Part shown: positions 8,101 to 15,283 of the stretch, piece by piece
How the letters are laid out: every line of letters starts with the position of its first letter
Position numbering within the stretch: position 1 is the first letter of the stretch
Assembly (NCBI GenBank): GCA_964421245.1
Contig: CAYQVW010000021.1
Span: forward strand, 1 to 21,719
Direction of reading: 5' to 3'
Source: CAYQVW01 sp964421245
GTDB taxonomy: Bacteria; Margulisbacteria; WOR-1; XYC2-FULL-46-14
Length of the DNA: 21,719 bases
Program-made: the position numbers and the translations under genes
The notes under the pieces: generated by a model
Databases searched by the model: none
What the model was told of the DNA's origin: nothing
Seen by the model: only the letters and a program-made list of their open reading frames with translations

Positions 8101-9086
8101 AAGAGACTTACTAATCCCTCACTATAATCAATTCTATAATCCTCATCTTTTATTAAGGTAAACCCTTCAAAACTGACTTTCTCAGAAAACTGAATTAACG
8201 GATATTTTGATAAACGATATTGAACCAACTCGGATTGAGCTTCACTCGAATAAGTTGTATTAGGAAAAACTTCGCTGCTTGAAATTCTATTAAACTCTGG
8301 AATAAATTTCTCGCCAGTAATGGCTGTACGATCAAAAGTGTAATCTCCCTGGAACCCGATAAAATCCCTCTTTGAAAGAGTAGGGAAAAAGAGGTCTAAA
8401 ATATTCGTATATTCATAAGCATATTTAAATTCATCAAGAGTAGTAATAATCTCCTTAAAAGTAACTTTACCCTCAAAATAGTCAATTATATAATCAGTTC
8501 CACGGGTTAGGCGAATCCCATTTAACTCAATTCTCTCAGACCCTTCAACAATTGAACCATGCCCCAAACTATAGGGCCCTTTAGTATTATTTCCCTTCTG
8601 AGAGGTCAATGCTTGAATTTGACTGCGCAATTTAGCAGCTGGCACTAATAGTAAATTATAATTGTCCCCTTTTGATTTAAGCATTACTCCATTCAATGAT
8701 TTTGTTGCAGAAGCAAATTCATTGTTTGAAAAGGTTGCATTTATATCACCAAATATTAGTTCGTGCTTATCATCATAATTGACTCGAACGTCAAATTTTT
8801 CCGGCATCTCTGGTTCTTGTTGAATATTATAAATAACCTTTAATTTTTTTGACAGCTCGGCCGTTATTGCTAATCTTAACTTCTCTTGCCAGGATAATCC
8901 CGATGTAGTTGGCGAATAACCGATTTGAGTAACCCCAAGAAAATAATTGGACTTAGGATTAACATCAACTGTTTTATATTCCCACTTTTTAAAACCAGAA
9001 ATATTTATTTTAGGATATGAATCAGCAAGCGAGAATGAAGAAAAAAGAACTAAGAGTAAGCAGAAAAAGAGAAAAATTCGTTTCAT
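5115..9086 (-). CDS. Large outer-membrane protein with repeated beta modules (SprA-like repeats)
   Basis: The 1323-residue protein has a signal peptide (MKRIFLFFCLLLVLFSSFSLAD) and then at least four copies of a module of about 45 residues with the pattern SE+I.V.G..L..G.DY.IDY..G.I.F. These lie near residues 180-226, 300-347, 376-418 and 727-770, with looser versions near 487-560 and 590-655. The same kind of module occurs in SprA-like surface proteins. From about residue 790 to the end the sequence is rich in alternating, aromatic-bounded strands, as in a beta-barrel, and it ends in EGTLNF with a terminal Phe, as expected for a BAM recognition signal. I infer an integral outer-membrane protein; cargo or partner is unknown. 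Its ATG overlaps the fabF stop (ATGA), so it is translated as the last gene of the fatty-acid operon. Its stop overlaps the stop of the protease gene, leaving no room for a terminator between them. Confidence 0.7.
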   Translation of the reverse strand: MKRIFLFFCLLLVLFSSFSLADSYPKINISGFKKWEYKTVDVNPKSNYFLGVTQIGYSPTTSGLSWQEKLRLAITAELSKKLKVIYNIQQEPEMPEKFDVRVNYDDKHELIFGDINATFSNNEFASATKSLNGVMLKSKGDNYNLLLVPAAKLRSQIQALTSQKGNNTKGPYSLGHGSIVEGSERIELNGIRLTRGTDYIIDYFEGKVTFKEIITTLDEFKYAYEYTNILDLFFPTLSKRDFIGFQGDYTFDRTAITGEKFIPEFNRISSSEVFPNTTYSSEAQSELVQYRLSKYPLIQFSEKVSFEGFTLIKDEDYRIDYSEGLVSLFIADVPSSLHPLEVSYKYYKTSSKVESIPGIGSQGDYYFKNKWIIPQSERIKVDGVLFLKGFDYKIDYLLGTIFFFNKISNTSLIEATYSHRIIDKSKTKSKKRDTYAKVGMTFLKESAKQGGGLPTVAVSEKETGADIISNNNTIYLNNLPLVPTEEGGTITVALNGTDLTYGADYVVPSVEAGSTGQAIVTPSTALAFLNDKYDLSDGYDTGTIKLLRTVAITDEVVVSYNYHKSVYGKYSSYGDGSRDYEIKNYRNIVPGSEIVRVTIPGSSIITTYQRNSSPEAYDGGSVGYSINYYNDNPPEVIFNDPLPTNKNFTVEFRYVPPAADTGGDIKQDVFGMDFDVKFGKALELGGQFATSNKDRVVSEVMTSETFTSFTGSTRRLPKLGSTPVIENSEKVYVNSYLRNKDIDYTIDYITGLITFYYVTLGPSDSVVVDYSFESAGGAGGQAVANVGRAYKMSAKSSIGFFDFAYNKKDIGSNFTPMGGLSLSLGSNAQNFSGHFKPKYHDLVVGYDYKETNNLLSNSTSRFSRNYDRRYAIALDPNKMAKVGLNIRRYLTIADDNSVNNNQFDVGGSIVPAALKRGILTFNQKYEGKKTNLDNLVGLTKNTSDFIYLKEQLQITKKVKLSYDYQISEPERISYVGTGTDEVTSKSYSRNYSYDANVDLTMGRLKKWTAYAKMVRSEQFTIKPTAGYAETRNATYRMDLRPTKVLTTLYDYNRQETPSVVTLNKNPKSERTSASIKINPSSRLNGGYSYSENSNIYNTGKEGNGRSNSYDFKFVPIKTRYVEISNKLALLYRDQMSPSGSSESHLEEQTLTQSYAITFKPLSILSLTPGFVQSDYWNMKDNVFLRTQAQTSKASSTLNVFGTKLKGDYSLKVTTRLTDAVSRHKSLVGMNVTRGVYTWGTLIYKYSYEHNRGEVLSGGTFPDQDYQKKINDLSFNFKIPSTFNPVLSSIVLVARGKLLDYENNLKSTDNFKATSVSFEGTLNF

Positions 9087-10330
9087 GAGTTTGGAGTATA
9101 CTTTTTAAAAGCTAAAATGGCATTGTGGCCACCAAAACCAAATGACTCAGATATCGCTATGTTTACCTCCTGTTTACGCGCCTTGTTTGGAACATAATCC
9201 AAATCACATTCTGGATCTTTTTCTTCATAATTAATAGTAGGTGGAATTATCCCATTTAAAACTGTTAATACCGTTGCAATTGCCTCAACCCCTCCAGCCG
9301 CTCCTAAAAGATGTCCAATCATAGATTTATTTGAGGAAACAGGAATCTTTTTGGCCCTGTCACCAAAAACAGTCTTTATAGCCATAGTTTCAAACTTATC
9401 ATTAAGTTTAGTTGAAGTTCCATGGGCATTGATATAATCTACCTGATCAGGGGTAATCCCTGCATCTTTTAAGGTCGCCTTGATTGCCTGAACAGCCCCT
9501 GCGCCACCCGGTGCCGGAGCCGTAATATGATGCGCATCTCCACTCATTCCATAACCAACTACCTCTGCATATATCTTGGCCCCTCGAGCCGTAGCATGTT
9601 CCAGAGTTTCCAAAAGCAATATTCCAGAACCCTCACCCATAACAAATCCAGAACGTTTAGCTTCAAAAGGACGCGAGGCTTTTTCTGGTGAATCATTATA
9701 TTCTGGAGTTAAGGCCTTAGCAGCACAGAAACTTCCAACTCCAAGTGGAGTAATAGCGGCTTCAGAACCGCCGGCAATCATTGCATCTGCATCTCCCCTT
9801 TGTAATGTTCTAAAGGCTTCACCAACGTTATGTGTTCCCGATGCACAAGCTGTAACAATACAGCTGTTTGGTCCCTTTGCTCCAACATTTATGGAAACAT
9901 AACCAGCTGCCATATCACAAATCATAAATGGTACAGTAAAAGGAGAAAGCTTTGCTGGACCTCTTTCATGCAGGGTCTTTGCTTGATCTTCTAAAAATTT
10001 TATTCCACCAATTCCAGATCCAATAAATACCCCAACTCTTGAGGCATTATCAGAATTTATCACTAAACCAGAATCCTTAAGTGCCAATTGAGACGCAGCA
10101 ATTGCAAATTGAATAAAGCTAACTAAACGCCGTGCCTGCTTCTTATCTAAATAATCTTCCGGATTAAAATCAGAAACTTCTCCGGCAATCTTTGCTGAGA
10201 AATTTGTAGTATCAAAATGAGTAATTGGGCCAATCCCGCTTTTACCGGAAACTAGGTTGTCCCAAAAGACCTCATGCCCAATTCCAATTGGGGTAACTGC
10301 CCCAAGCCCTGTTACTACCACTCTATGCAT
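9083..10330 (-). CDS. fabF: Beta-ketoacyl-ACP synthase II
   Basis: The protein (415 residues from MHRVVVTGLG) condenses malonyl-ACP with acyl-ACP during fatty-acid elongation. The thiolase-fold catalytic triad is visible: Cys162 in TACASGTHN, His303 in NAHGTSTKLND and His340 in SNKSMIGHLLGAAGG, together with the GSGIGG and SFGFGGHNA motifs. Length matches FabF. I chose the ATG at 10330 over a longer frame starting at 10357 because the family begins RVVVTG and an AGGAG lies 8 bases upstream. This start lies within the last codons of the upstream fabK-like gene (8-base overlap). The stop overlaps the start of the outer-membrane protein gene by 4 bases. Confidence 0.96.
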   Translation of the reverse strand: MHRVVVTGLGAVTPIGIGHEVFWDNLVSGKSGIGPITHFDTTNFSAKIAGEVSDFNPEDYLDKKQARRLVSFIQFAIAASQLALKDSGLVINSDNASRVGVFIGSGIGGIKFLEDQAKTLHERGPAKLSPFTVPFMICDMAAGYVSINVGAKGPNSCIVTACASGTHNVGEAFRTLQRGDADAMIAGGSEAAITPLGVGSFCAAKALTPEYNDSPEKASRPFEAKRSGFVMGEGSGILLLETLEHATARGAKIYAEVVGYGMSGDAHHITAPAPGGAGAVQAIKATLKDAGITPDQVDYINAHGTSTKLNDKFETMAIKTVFGDRAKKIPVSSNKSMIGHLLGAAGGVEAIATVLTVLNGIIPPTINYEEKDPECDLDYVPNKARKQEVNIAISESFGFGGHNAILAFKKYTPNS

Positions 10331-11285
10331 TCTGATACTCCTGCAAAATATCTTCAATAATCTTGGCTGCGGGCTTTATGGTTCTATCCTTTATTCGCCA
10401 AACATTCTCCCCCGAGAAAACTACTCCATTATCGATATCACCTTTTTGGGCATTGATCAAGGCCTGAATAATGCAATAAACCAAACTACAGTTTTTCAAA
10501 CAATAATCACATCCAGCCGGACTTGGAACTGTTTTATCAAGAATTTTATTAACAAACTTGTTCTTTAAGGCGTGACCAGGCATCCCAACAGGAGACGTTA
10601 TAAAAACAACATCATCTTTTGTGGCTTTCTGGTACATTTGCTTATAGGCCAAGGCAGCGTTACATTCTTCTGACAAAACAAAACGAGTTGCAATTTGAAT
10701 CGCACTTGCTCCAAGCTCCATGAATTCTTTAATCTGTTTACCATCATAAAAACCACCGGCTCCAATAATCGGATAATCAGGGCCAAGAGCTGCCCTAATC
10801 TCTGGAAGAATCTCTTTTATTGAACGCATAGTTCCAAGATGTCCACCCGCTTCCTTACCCTCAACAACAATTGCCGGGGCTCCCAATTTCTTGGAAACTT
10901 TTGCTAGGCCAACACTGGAAACAATTGGAACGATTTCTGTGGTCGTCCCCTTGGCCAATTTGAAAATATCTCTTGAAAAACCTGCTCCGGTAAAAATTAG
11001 ATCAATCTTCTCTTTTAGGGCAGTATTTACCAATCCGACAAATTCACGGGCCGCAAACATTATATTTGCTGCAACAATACCCTTACCCTCAGAAATACGC
11101 TTGGCCAAACGTATCTCCTGTGCAAGCTCTTCAAAAGCCAAACCCGAAGCACCAATTACGCCAACCGCTCCGGTTTTGGCTACAGCGCCTGCAAGGGCCC
11201 CGGTTGAAATTCTTATCGCCATCCCTCCCTGTACAATCGGGAGGTCGGCGATTAAACGACCTATTTTTAGTTTAGGTAAATCCAT
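10323..11285 (-). CDS. fabK: FMN-dependent enoyl-ACP reductase II-like (NPD family) with extra Cys cluster
   Basis: The 320-residue protein has the TIM-barrel layout of FabK/nitronate monooxygenases: IVQGGMAIRIS (17-27), GVIGASG (42-48), TGAGFS (99-104), VEGKEAGGHLG (141-151, with the His used by the family), IIGAGGF (173-179) and IQIATRFVLSEEC (196-208). Its place between acpP and fabF argues for the FMN- and NAD(P)H-dependent reduction of enoyl-ACP. After the barrel there is a segment that classic FabK lacks as far as I recall: Cys259, Cys262, Cys266 and Cys271 (CX2CX3CX4C), then GDIDNGVVFSGENVWRIKD. The four cysteines could hold an Fe-S cluster or zinc, so the enzyme may differ from textbook FabK. 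The start codon overlaps the acpP stop by one base (TAATG). Confidence 0.8.
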   Translation of the reverse strand: MDLPKLKIGRLIADLPIVQGGMAIRISTGALAGAVAKTGAVGVIGASGLAFEELAQEIRLAKRISEGKGIVAANIMFAAREFVGLVNTALKEKIDLIFTGAGFSRDIFKLAKGTTTEIVPIVSSVGLAKVSKKLGAPAIVVEGKEAGGHLGTMRSIKEILPEIRAALGPDYPIIGAGGFYDGKQIKEFMELGASAIQIATRFVLSEECNAALAYKQMYQKATKDDVVFITSPVGMPGHALKNKFVNKILDKTVPSPAGCDYCLKNCSLVYCIIQALINAQKGDIDNGVVFSGENVWRIKDRTIKPAAKIIEDILQEYQNA

Positions 11286-11527
11286 TATTTCTTATTTGCT
11301 AATATAAAATTAACAGTATCTCCTACAGATTTAATTTTTTCAGCTTGTTCGTCTGGAATTTCAGTTCCAAATGCTTCTTCAAGTGCCATTACCAATTCTA
11401 CAGTATCAAGAGAATCGGCACCCAAATCATCAACATAAGAAGCCTCTTTCTTTACTTCTTCTTCCTTAACCCCTAACTGTTCAACTACAACCTTCTTAAC
11501 TTTTTCTAAAACTTGAGCTTCATCCAT
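11285..11527 (-). CDS. acpP: Acyl carrier protein
   Basis: This 80-residue acidic protein is the carrier of growing acyl chains. The phosphopantetheine attachment site is Ser39 in DDLGADSLDTVELVMALEE, a textbook ACP helix-II motif, and the flanks (VLEKVKKVVVEQLGV, FGTEIPDEQAEKIKSVGD) also match. A strong ribosome site (GAGGGGGGTG) lies about 6 bases before the ATG. Only 16 bases separate it from fabG, and its stop overlaps the next start, so it is part of one fatty-acid operon. Confidence 0.97.
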   Translation of the reverse strand: MDEAQVLEKVKKVVVEQLGVKEEEVKKEASYVDDLGADSLDTVELVMALEEAFGTEIPDEQAEKIKSVGDTVNFILANKK

Positions 11528-11543
11528 TATCTATTCACCCCCC

Positions 11544-12290
11544 TCATGTATTCATTAACATTCCGCCATTTATATTTATAACCTGCCCGGTTATATAGCT
11601 TGCGGCACCTGACGCTAAAAACACTGCTGCGTTTGCAATATCACTCGGCTCACCCAGCTTCTTCATCGGTATTTGGGTCAACATAGCCTCTTTAACTTTT
11701 TCAGGGATTTTATCCGTCATTGCAGTTCGGATAAATCCAGGCGCAATTGCATTGCAAGTAACTCCTCTGCTTGCAACTTCCCGAGCAACCGTTTTGGTAA
11801 AAGCTATTACCCCACCTTTTGAAGCAACGTAATTAGCCTGCCCCATATTGCCCATTTCTCCAACAATAGAGGCAATGTTGATTATTGTACCTTCTCTTTG
11901 CTTCATCATCAAGGGGATAATGGCCTTGGTGCAATTAAAGACCCCAGTTAGGTTAACATTTATAACTGCATCCCAATCTTCTTTTTTCATCCGCATAATG
12001 AGAGCATCTTTCGTAATTCCAGCATTGTTAACTAGAATAGAAACCTTACCCATCTTCGCAACTGTCTCTTTAATCCCGGCTGTTACATCAGCTAAGTCAG
12101 TTACATTGGTCTTAAGAGCTAAAGTTTTAACACCAAGCTTGCTAATCTCGTCAGCAGTCTTTTGGGCAAGTTCAAGATTAACATCCGATATAACAACAGA
12201 ACTACCTTCCTCTGCTAATCTTTTAGCAATTGCAGCGCCAATACCTTGAGCCGCACCAGTCACAAATGCAACTTTATCCTTTAATTTCAT
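11544..12290 (-). CDS. fabG: 3-oxoacyl-ACP reductase
   Basis: The 248-residue protein is a classical short-chain dehydrogenase that reduces 3-oxoacyl-ACP with NADPH. Visible are the cofactor loop TGAAQGIGAA (11-20), NNAG (88-91), the catalytic Ser141, Tyr154 and Lys158 (INIASIVGE, QANYVASKGG), the PGFIRTAMTD segment (184-193) and the C-terminal SYITGQVININGGM. Length is typical of FabG. AGGAGG precedes the ATG by 5 bases, inside the end of fabD (17-base overlap), so translation is coupled. Confidence 0.97.
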   Translation of the reverse strand: MKLKDKVAFVTGAAQGIGAAIAKRLAEEGSSVVISDVNLELAQKTADEISKLGVKTLALKTNVTDLADVTAGIKETVAKMGKVSILVNNAGITKDALIMRMKKEDWDAVINVNLTGVFNCTKAIIPLMMKQREGTIINIASIVGEMGNMGQANYVASKGGVIAFTKTVAREVASRGVTCNAIAPGFIRTAMTDKIPEKVKEAMLTQIPMKKLGEPSDIANAAVFLASGAASYITGQVININGGMLMNT

Positions 12291-13158
12291 TATATCCTCC
12301 TACGGTGACCCCTCGATCAATTTTTTTAATTAAGCCAGATAAGACCTTTCCTGGCCCTACTTCTACAAACTCAGTAACTCCATCTTTTATCATCAGTCGT
12401 ATAGAGTCTTCCCATAAAACCGATGCAGTAACCTGTTTTATCAATAATTCTTTAATTTGAGATGCCGAAGTTACATAATCCGCTGTAACATTTGCAACTA
12501 CCGGAATTTGGGCATCTTTAATTTCTATTTTATTTAGCTCTTTTGCAAGTTTTTCTTGAGCAGGTCGCATCAAAGCACAGTGAAAAGGAGCACTCACTTG
12601 AAGCGGAATAACTCTTTTGGCTCCAACTTCTTTACAAAGATCCGCAGCTCGTAAAACCGCTGCTTGTTCTCCAGAAATAACTATCTGTCCCGGAGAATTA
12701 TAATTTGCTGCACAAACCTCTCCTTCGGCCTTCACACAACAGTTCTCTAATTTTTCTCTATCTAAGCCAAGCACTGCCACCATGGCACCTGCTCCTACTG
12801 GAACAGCTTCTTGCATAAATTTACCACGAAGGTTTAAAATCTTGACTCCAGCTTCAAAAGATATAGCACCTGCAGCATAAAGAGCAGAGTACTCACCCAA
12901 ACTATGTCCAGCAACAACATCTGGCAATTTAGAGTTATTCTTCCTAAGCTGTTCAAAAGCGGCGACACTAATTGTGAATATAGCTGGCTGGGTAATTTCG
13001 GTCTTTTTAAGTTCGGGAGCGGGCCCCTCAAGGCAAATCTTTTTCAGATCAAAGTCCAATACCTCATTTGCTCGATCTAAATACTCCTCCGCAAACCCCT
13101 TCCCCATCCCAACTGACTGAGAACCTTGTCCCGGAAATACGAATGCACGTTTACTCAT
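12274..13158 (-). CDS. fabD: Malonyl-CoA:ACP transacylase
   Basis: The protein (294 residues from MSKRAFVFPGQGSQ) moves malonyl groups from CoA to ACP. Visible are the oxyanion GQGSQ (10-14), nucleophile Ser86 in AGHSLGEYSAL, Arg111 in LRGKFMQEA and His193 in SAPFHCALM. The longest frame starts at a TTG at 13176, but that codon overlaps the -10 region. The ATG at 13158 matches the family N-terminus and sits 8 bases after an extended -10, so the message is predicted to be nearly leaderless. It is the first gene of the fab operon. Confidence 0.96.
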   Translation of the reverse strand: MSKRAFVFPGQGSQSVGMGKGFAEEYLDRANEVLDFDLKKICLEGPAPELKKTEITQPAIFTISVAAFEQLRKNNSKLPDVVAGHSLGEYSALYAAGAISFEAGVKILNLRGKFMQEAVPVGAGAMVAVLGLDREKLENCCVKAEGEVCAANYNSPGQIVISGEQAAVLRAADLCKEVGAKRVIPLQVSAPFHCALMRPAQEKLAKELNKIEIKDAQIPVVANVTADYVTSASQIKELLIKQVTASVLWEDSIRLMIKDGVTEFVEVGPGKVLSGLIKKIDRGVTVGGYNEIKG

Positions 13159-13195
13159 GTTTAAATATTGTAACAAAAATTAAAAAAGTTTGCTA
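13156..13195 (-). promoter_or_regulatory. Extended -10 promoter of the fab operon, fused to the start codon
   Basis: On the minus strand TGT-TACAAT (-10 at 13167-13172) is followed by 8 bases and the ATG of fabD. The -35 region at 13190-13195 (TAGCAA) is poor, which fits reliance on the extended -10. The 17-base run TACAATATTTAAACATG is nearly identical to the same interval at etfB. Confidence 0.6.
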
Positions 13196-13206
13196 TCGGA
13201 AATTTT

Positions 13207-14151
13207 CTAAATCGTTACCCGGCCTTCAAATGGAAACAGTTTTATGGCTGGAACACGTAAGGCTTGAAGCTGAGGTATTATTTCTGTAAAGCTTTCGTTC
13301 CTTTCATCAATTTCTTTCTTAACCGCCTTCGAAATAAGCGCTTTAAATCCAGCATAAACCAATTCAACTTTCGGTTTCAACCTTGGTGGCGCCAGATCAA
13401 AATCAAACCTCCCCAAAACACTTTCTTCTTTCAGTGGAGGTACTGCTTCATTCAGGTCAGCTTGTCTACCTAACACGTTACATTCATTATCAAAAGGATT
13501 CTCTCCCTCAACGATTTCCTGAAAGGTTAAACCAAAGTTATAGATATCACTTCGTTGGTCTAGCCTTTTTCCCCGTGCTTGTTCGGGAGACATATAGTAC
13601 GGAGATCCACGCACTAAGCCCCCAGTATCACGATATCCCTTATTGCAAACAAGACCAAAATCAAGTAGGCGAACCACACCATTCGAACTTAGTACTAAAT
13701 TCTTTGGCTTTAGATCTCTGTATAGAATACCCTTACCATCGCCCCATTCTCTGTAATTATGGTACGCATTTAACACATGGGCAGCCACTAATACAATTTC
13801 TATGGCTTGATAAAGGGGGATCCTTATTCCACTATCGATCCGATCACCCAAATCTTCCCCTTCGACTAATTCCATAGCGAGGCAACCTTTATTATCAATA
13901 ATTTCATACGCAACAATCTTTGGAGCAATAGGATGAACCCCAAGCGTCAACATTTCCACATCCTTTAATAAATGCACTCGTTGTGATCTTATGTTTTTAT
14001 TGACAACTTTTAGAGCAACAACCTGCTTTGTGTCTGTATCAGTTGCTTTATATACCTTTGAATAGCCCCCTTCTCCAAGAAGACTGATGATTTGGAATCT
14101 TCCAATTCTTTCTCCAACTAAACAACTAATTGATTGAGAACGACCATACAT
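13207..14151 (-). CDS. Hanks-type Ser/Thr protein kinase, soluble (paralogue 1)
   Basis: The 314-residue protein is a complete Hanks kinase domain with little else. Visible are the glycine loop LGEGGYSKVYKA (25-36), Lys48 (ALKV), a helix-C glutamate near 66, YRDLKPKN (144-151) with Asp146 and Asn151, DFG (164-166) and YYMSPEQARG (185-194). Histidine of the usual HRD is Tyr. An insertion (NYREWGDGKG) before the catalytic loop is shared with the neighbouring kinase. There is no membrane segment, PASTA repeat or sensor domain, so it should be cytoplasmic. Alignment with the upstream kinase places key residues at identical numbers (Lys48, Asp146, Asp164), showing a tandem duplication. Substrates are unknown. 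A GATAAA lies 5 bases before the ATG. Confidence 0.92.
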   Translation of the reverse strand: MYGRSQSISCLVGERIGRFQIISLLGEGGYSKVYKATDTDTKQVVALKVVNKNIRSQRVHLLKDVEMLTLGVHPIAPKIVAYEIIDNKGCLAMELVEGEDLGDRIDSGIRIPLYQAIEIVLVAAHVLNAYHNYREWGDGKGILYRDLKPKNLVLSSNGVVRLLDFGLVCNKGYRDTGGLVRGSPYYMSPEQARGKRLDQRSDIYNFGLTFQEIVEGENPFDNECNVLGRQADLNEAVPPLKEESVLGRFDFDLAPPRLKPKVELVYAGFKALISKAVKKEIDERNESFTEIIPQLQALRVPAIKLFPFEGRVTI

Positions 14152-14195
14152 GCTTTTTTATCGGCAGGAATACAAAATAATTTCACTAATATTAT

Positions 14196-15143
14196 TTAAA
14201 CAATTACGCTTGGATCTTCGTATCGAAGCATTTCTTTCGCAAGCCAACAAAGCAGTTCAAGATGCGGAATTACTTCCGTAAAACTTTGTGTTCTCTCTTT
14301 ATGTTTTTTTCTTACCATTCCCCAAAGAAGAGATCTGAAGGTCTCATAAATCAAATCAACTTTATCTCCTAATCTAGCCGGAGCAAGATCATAGCGACTC
14401 AGAACACTCTCTCTTTTCAATTCTGGGATATCATTATGCATAGCTCTTTGCTCACACATTATCTCCCGGGCATTTTCTCCATCAACAACATCCTTTCCTT
14501 GTACAATCCTCTGGATGGTTATCCCGGTGCTGTAAATATCAGAACGCTCATCAAGTCTTTCTCCTGAGACCTGTTCTGGCGACATATATCTTGGAGTACC
14601 ATATACCATCAATGAACCGTCAGAATCACCGACCCCACAAGCAAGACCAAAATCAAGAAGTCGTACAGCACCATTTGGAGTAATTACAACATTTACCGGC
14701 TTAGCATCTTTATAAACAATCCCCTTTCTATATCCTCTACCCCTATAGTTATGATATCTATTGAACGCATAAGCAAGCGCCCGACCAATCATTGCAGCCT
14801 GGTAAAGCGTTACCCCTTCTCGACCAGTAATCATATCTTCAACCAAATCCCCTTCGATCAATTCCATTGCAAGATATGCACATCCATCAAACAAATCAAA
14901 ATCAATAAATCCTGGAGCAAGAGGATGAATATTGTGTCTTAAAATTTCTGAATCTCTGTATAAATGATTTAGGGGAGTTTCTGAAGCACTACTTACAATT
15001 TTAGCTGCAACATTTTTACCAGATCTTGTATCAATTGCTCTATATACAACTGAATACCCCCCCATACCAATTTGGTCAACAAGCCGGTAATTCGCCAATG
15101 TTTTACCACTCATGCTATTCCATGTTTTATTTACATATATCAT
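14196..15143 (-). CDS. Hanks-type Ser/Thr protein kinase, soluble (paralogue 2, variant catalytic loop)
   Basis: The 315-residue protein is the twin of the kinase at 13207-14151. It has IGMGGYSVVYRA (25-36), Lys48 (AAKI), MELIEGD, YKDAKPVN (144-151) with Asp146 and Asn151, DFG (164-166) and RYMSPEQVSG (185-194). The catalytic loop reads YKD rather than HRD, and KPVN rather than KPEN, so both His and Arg of the motif are replaced, although the essential Asp, Asn and Lys remain. It is probably active but regulated differently from RD kinases. I keep the start at 15143 because it gives the same spacing to the glycine loop as the twin and lies 7 bases after GATAAT; an ATG at 15113 is the alternative. 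It has no membrane or sensor domain. A gap of 44 bases separates it from its twin. Confidence 0.9.
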   Translation of the reverse strand: MIYVNKTWNSMSGKTLANYRLVDQIGMGGYSVVYRAIDTRSGKNVAAKIVSSASETPLNHLYRDSEILRHNIHPLAPGFIDFDLFDGCAYLAMELIEGDLVEDMITGREGVTLYQAAMIGRALAYAFNRYHNYRGRGYRKGIVYKDAKPVNVVITPNGAVRLLDFGLACGVGDSDGSLMVYGTPRYMSPEQVSGERLDERSDIYSTGITIQRIVQGKDVVDGENAREIMCEQRAMHNDIPELKRESVLSRYDLAPARLGDKVDLIYETFRSLLWGMVRKKHKERTQSFTEVIPHLELLCWLAKEMLRYEDPSVIV

Positions 15144-15150
15144 ACATACT

Positions 15151-15180
15151 ATTATCGTTCATGTTTCATAATAATTTCAT
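15151..15180 (-). promoter_or_regulatory. Putative leaderless promoter of kinase 2
   Basis: On the minus strand GATAAT (15151-15156) sits 7 bases before the ATG at 15143, with ATGAAA at 15175-15180 and an 18-base spacer. There is no TGN extension. The spacing agrees with other leaderless starts in the window, but the AT-rich context makes chance matches likely. Confidence 0.4.
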
Positions 15181-15182
15181 CT

Positions 15183-15206
15183 ATTTTCCCACAAATTTTC
15201 CCACAA
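15183..15206. repeat. Perfect 12-bp tandem repeat, possible operator
   Basis: ATTTTCCCACAA occurs twice head to tail with no gap (15183-15194 and 15195-15206). It lies between the divergent kinase and polyamine promoters and ends 5 bases before the -35 region of the polyamine operon. Two identical sites one helical turn apart at this position suggest binding of a regulator. Confidence 0.6.
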
Positions 15207-15210
15207 AAAG

Positions 15211-15240
15211 TTTGCATAAAAAATATTTATTTGCTATGAT
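15211..15240 (+). promoter_or_regulatory. Promoter of the homospermidine operon
   Basis: An extended -10, TGC-TATGAT (-10 at 15235-15240), is preceded by TTTGCA/TTGCAT (15211-15217) with a spacer of 17-18. It predicts a leader of about 37 bases with AGGGAGG at 15268-15274, 9 bases before the ATG. This is a conventional leader and contrasts with the leaderless starts nearby. Confidence 0.6.
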
Positions 15241-15283
15241 AAAAATTATAAAAATATTCTTATTTTTAGGGAGGAATCGGTAA

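Noticed and set aside
9576..9902. Plus-strand frame of 108 codons opposite fabF
   Set aside because: It is a shadow of fabF with no motif, ribosome site or plausible composition; other opposite-strand frames in fabG, fabK, kinase and etf genes are alike.
10331..10357. Longer fabF starting at 10357
   Set aside because: It would add nine residues not found in the family; AGGAG and the RVVVTG start support 10330.
15183..15206. DnaA boxes or replication origin at the tandem repeat
   Set aside because: The closest 9-mer, TTTCCCACA, differs from TTATCCACA at two positions, and there is no dnaA or dnaN gene nearby.
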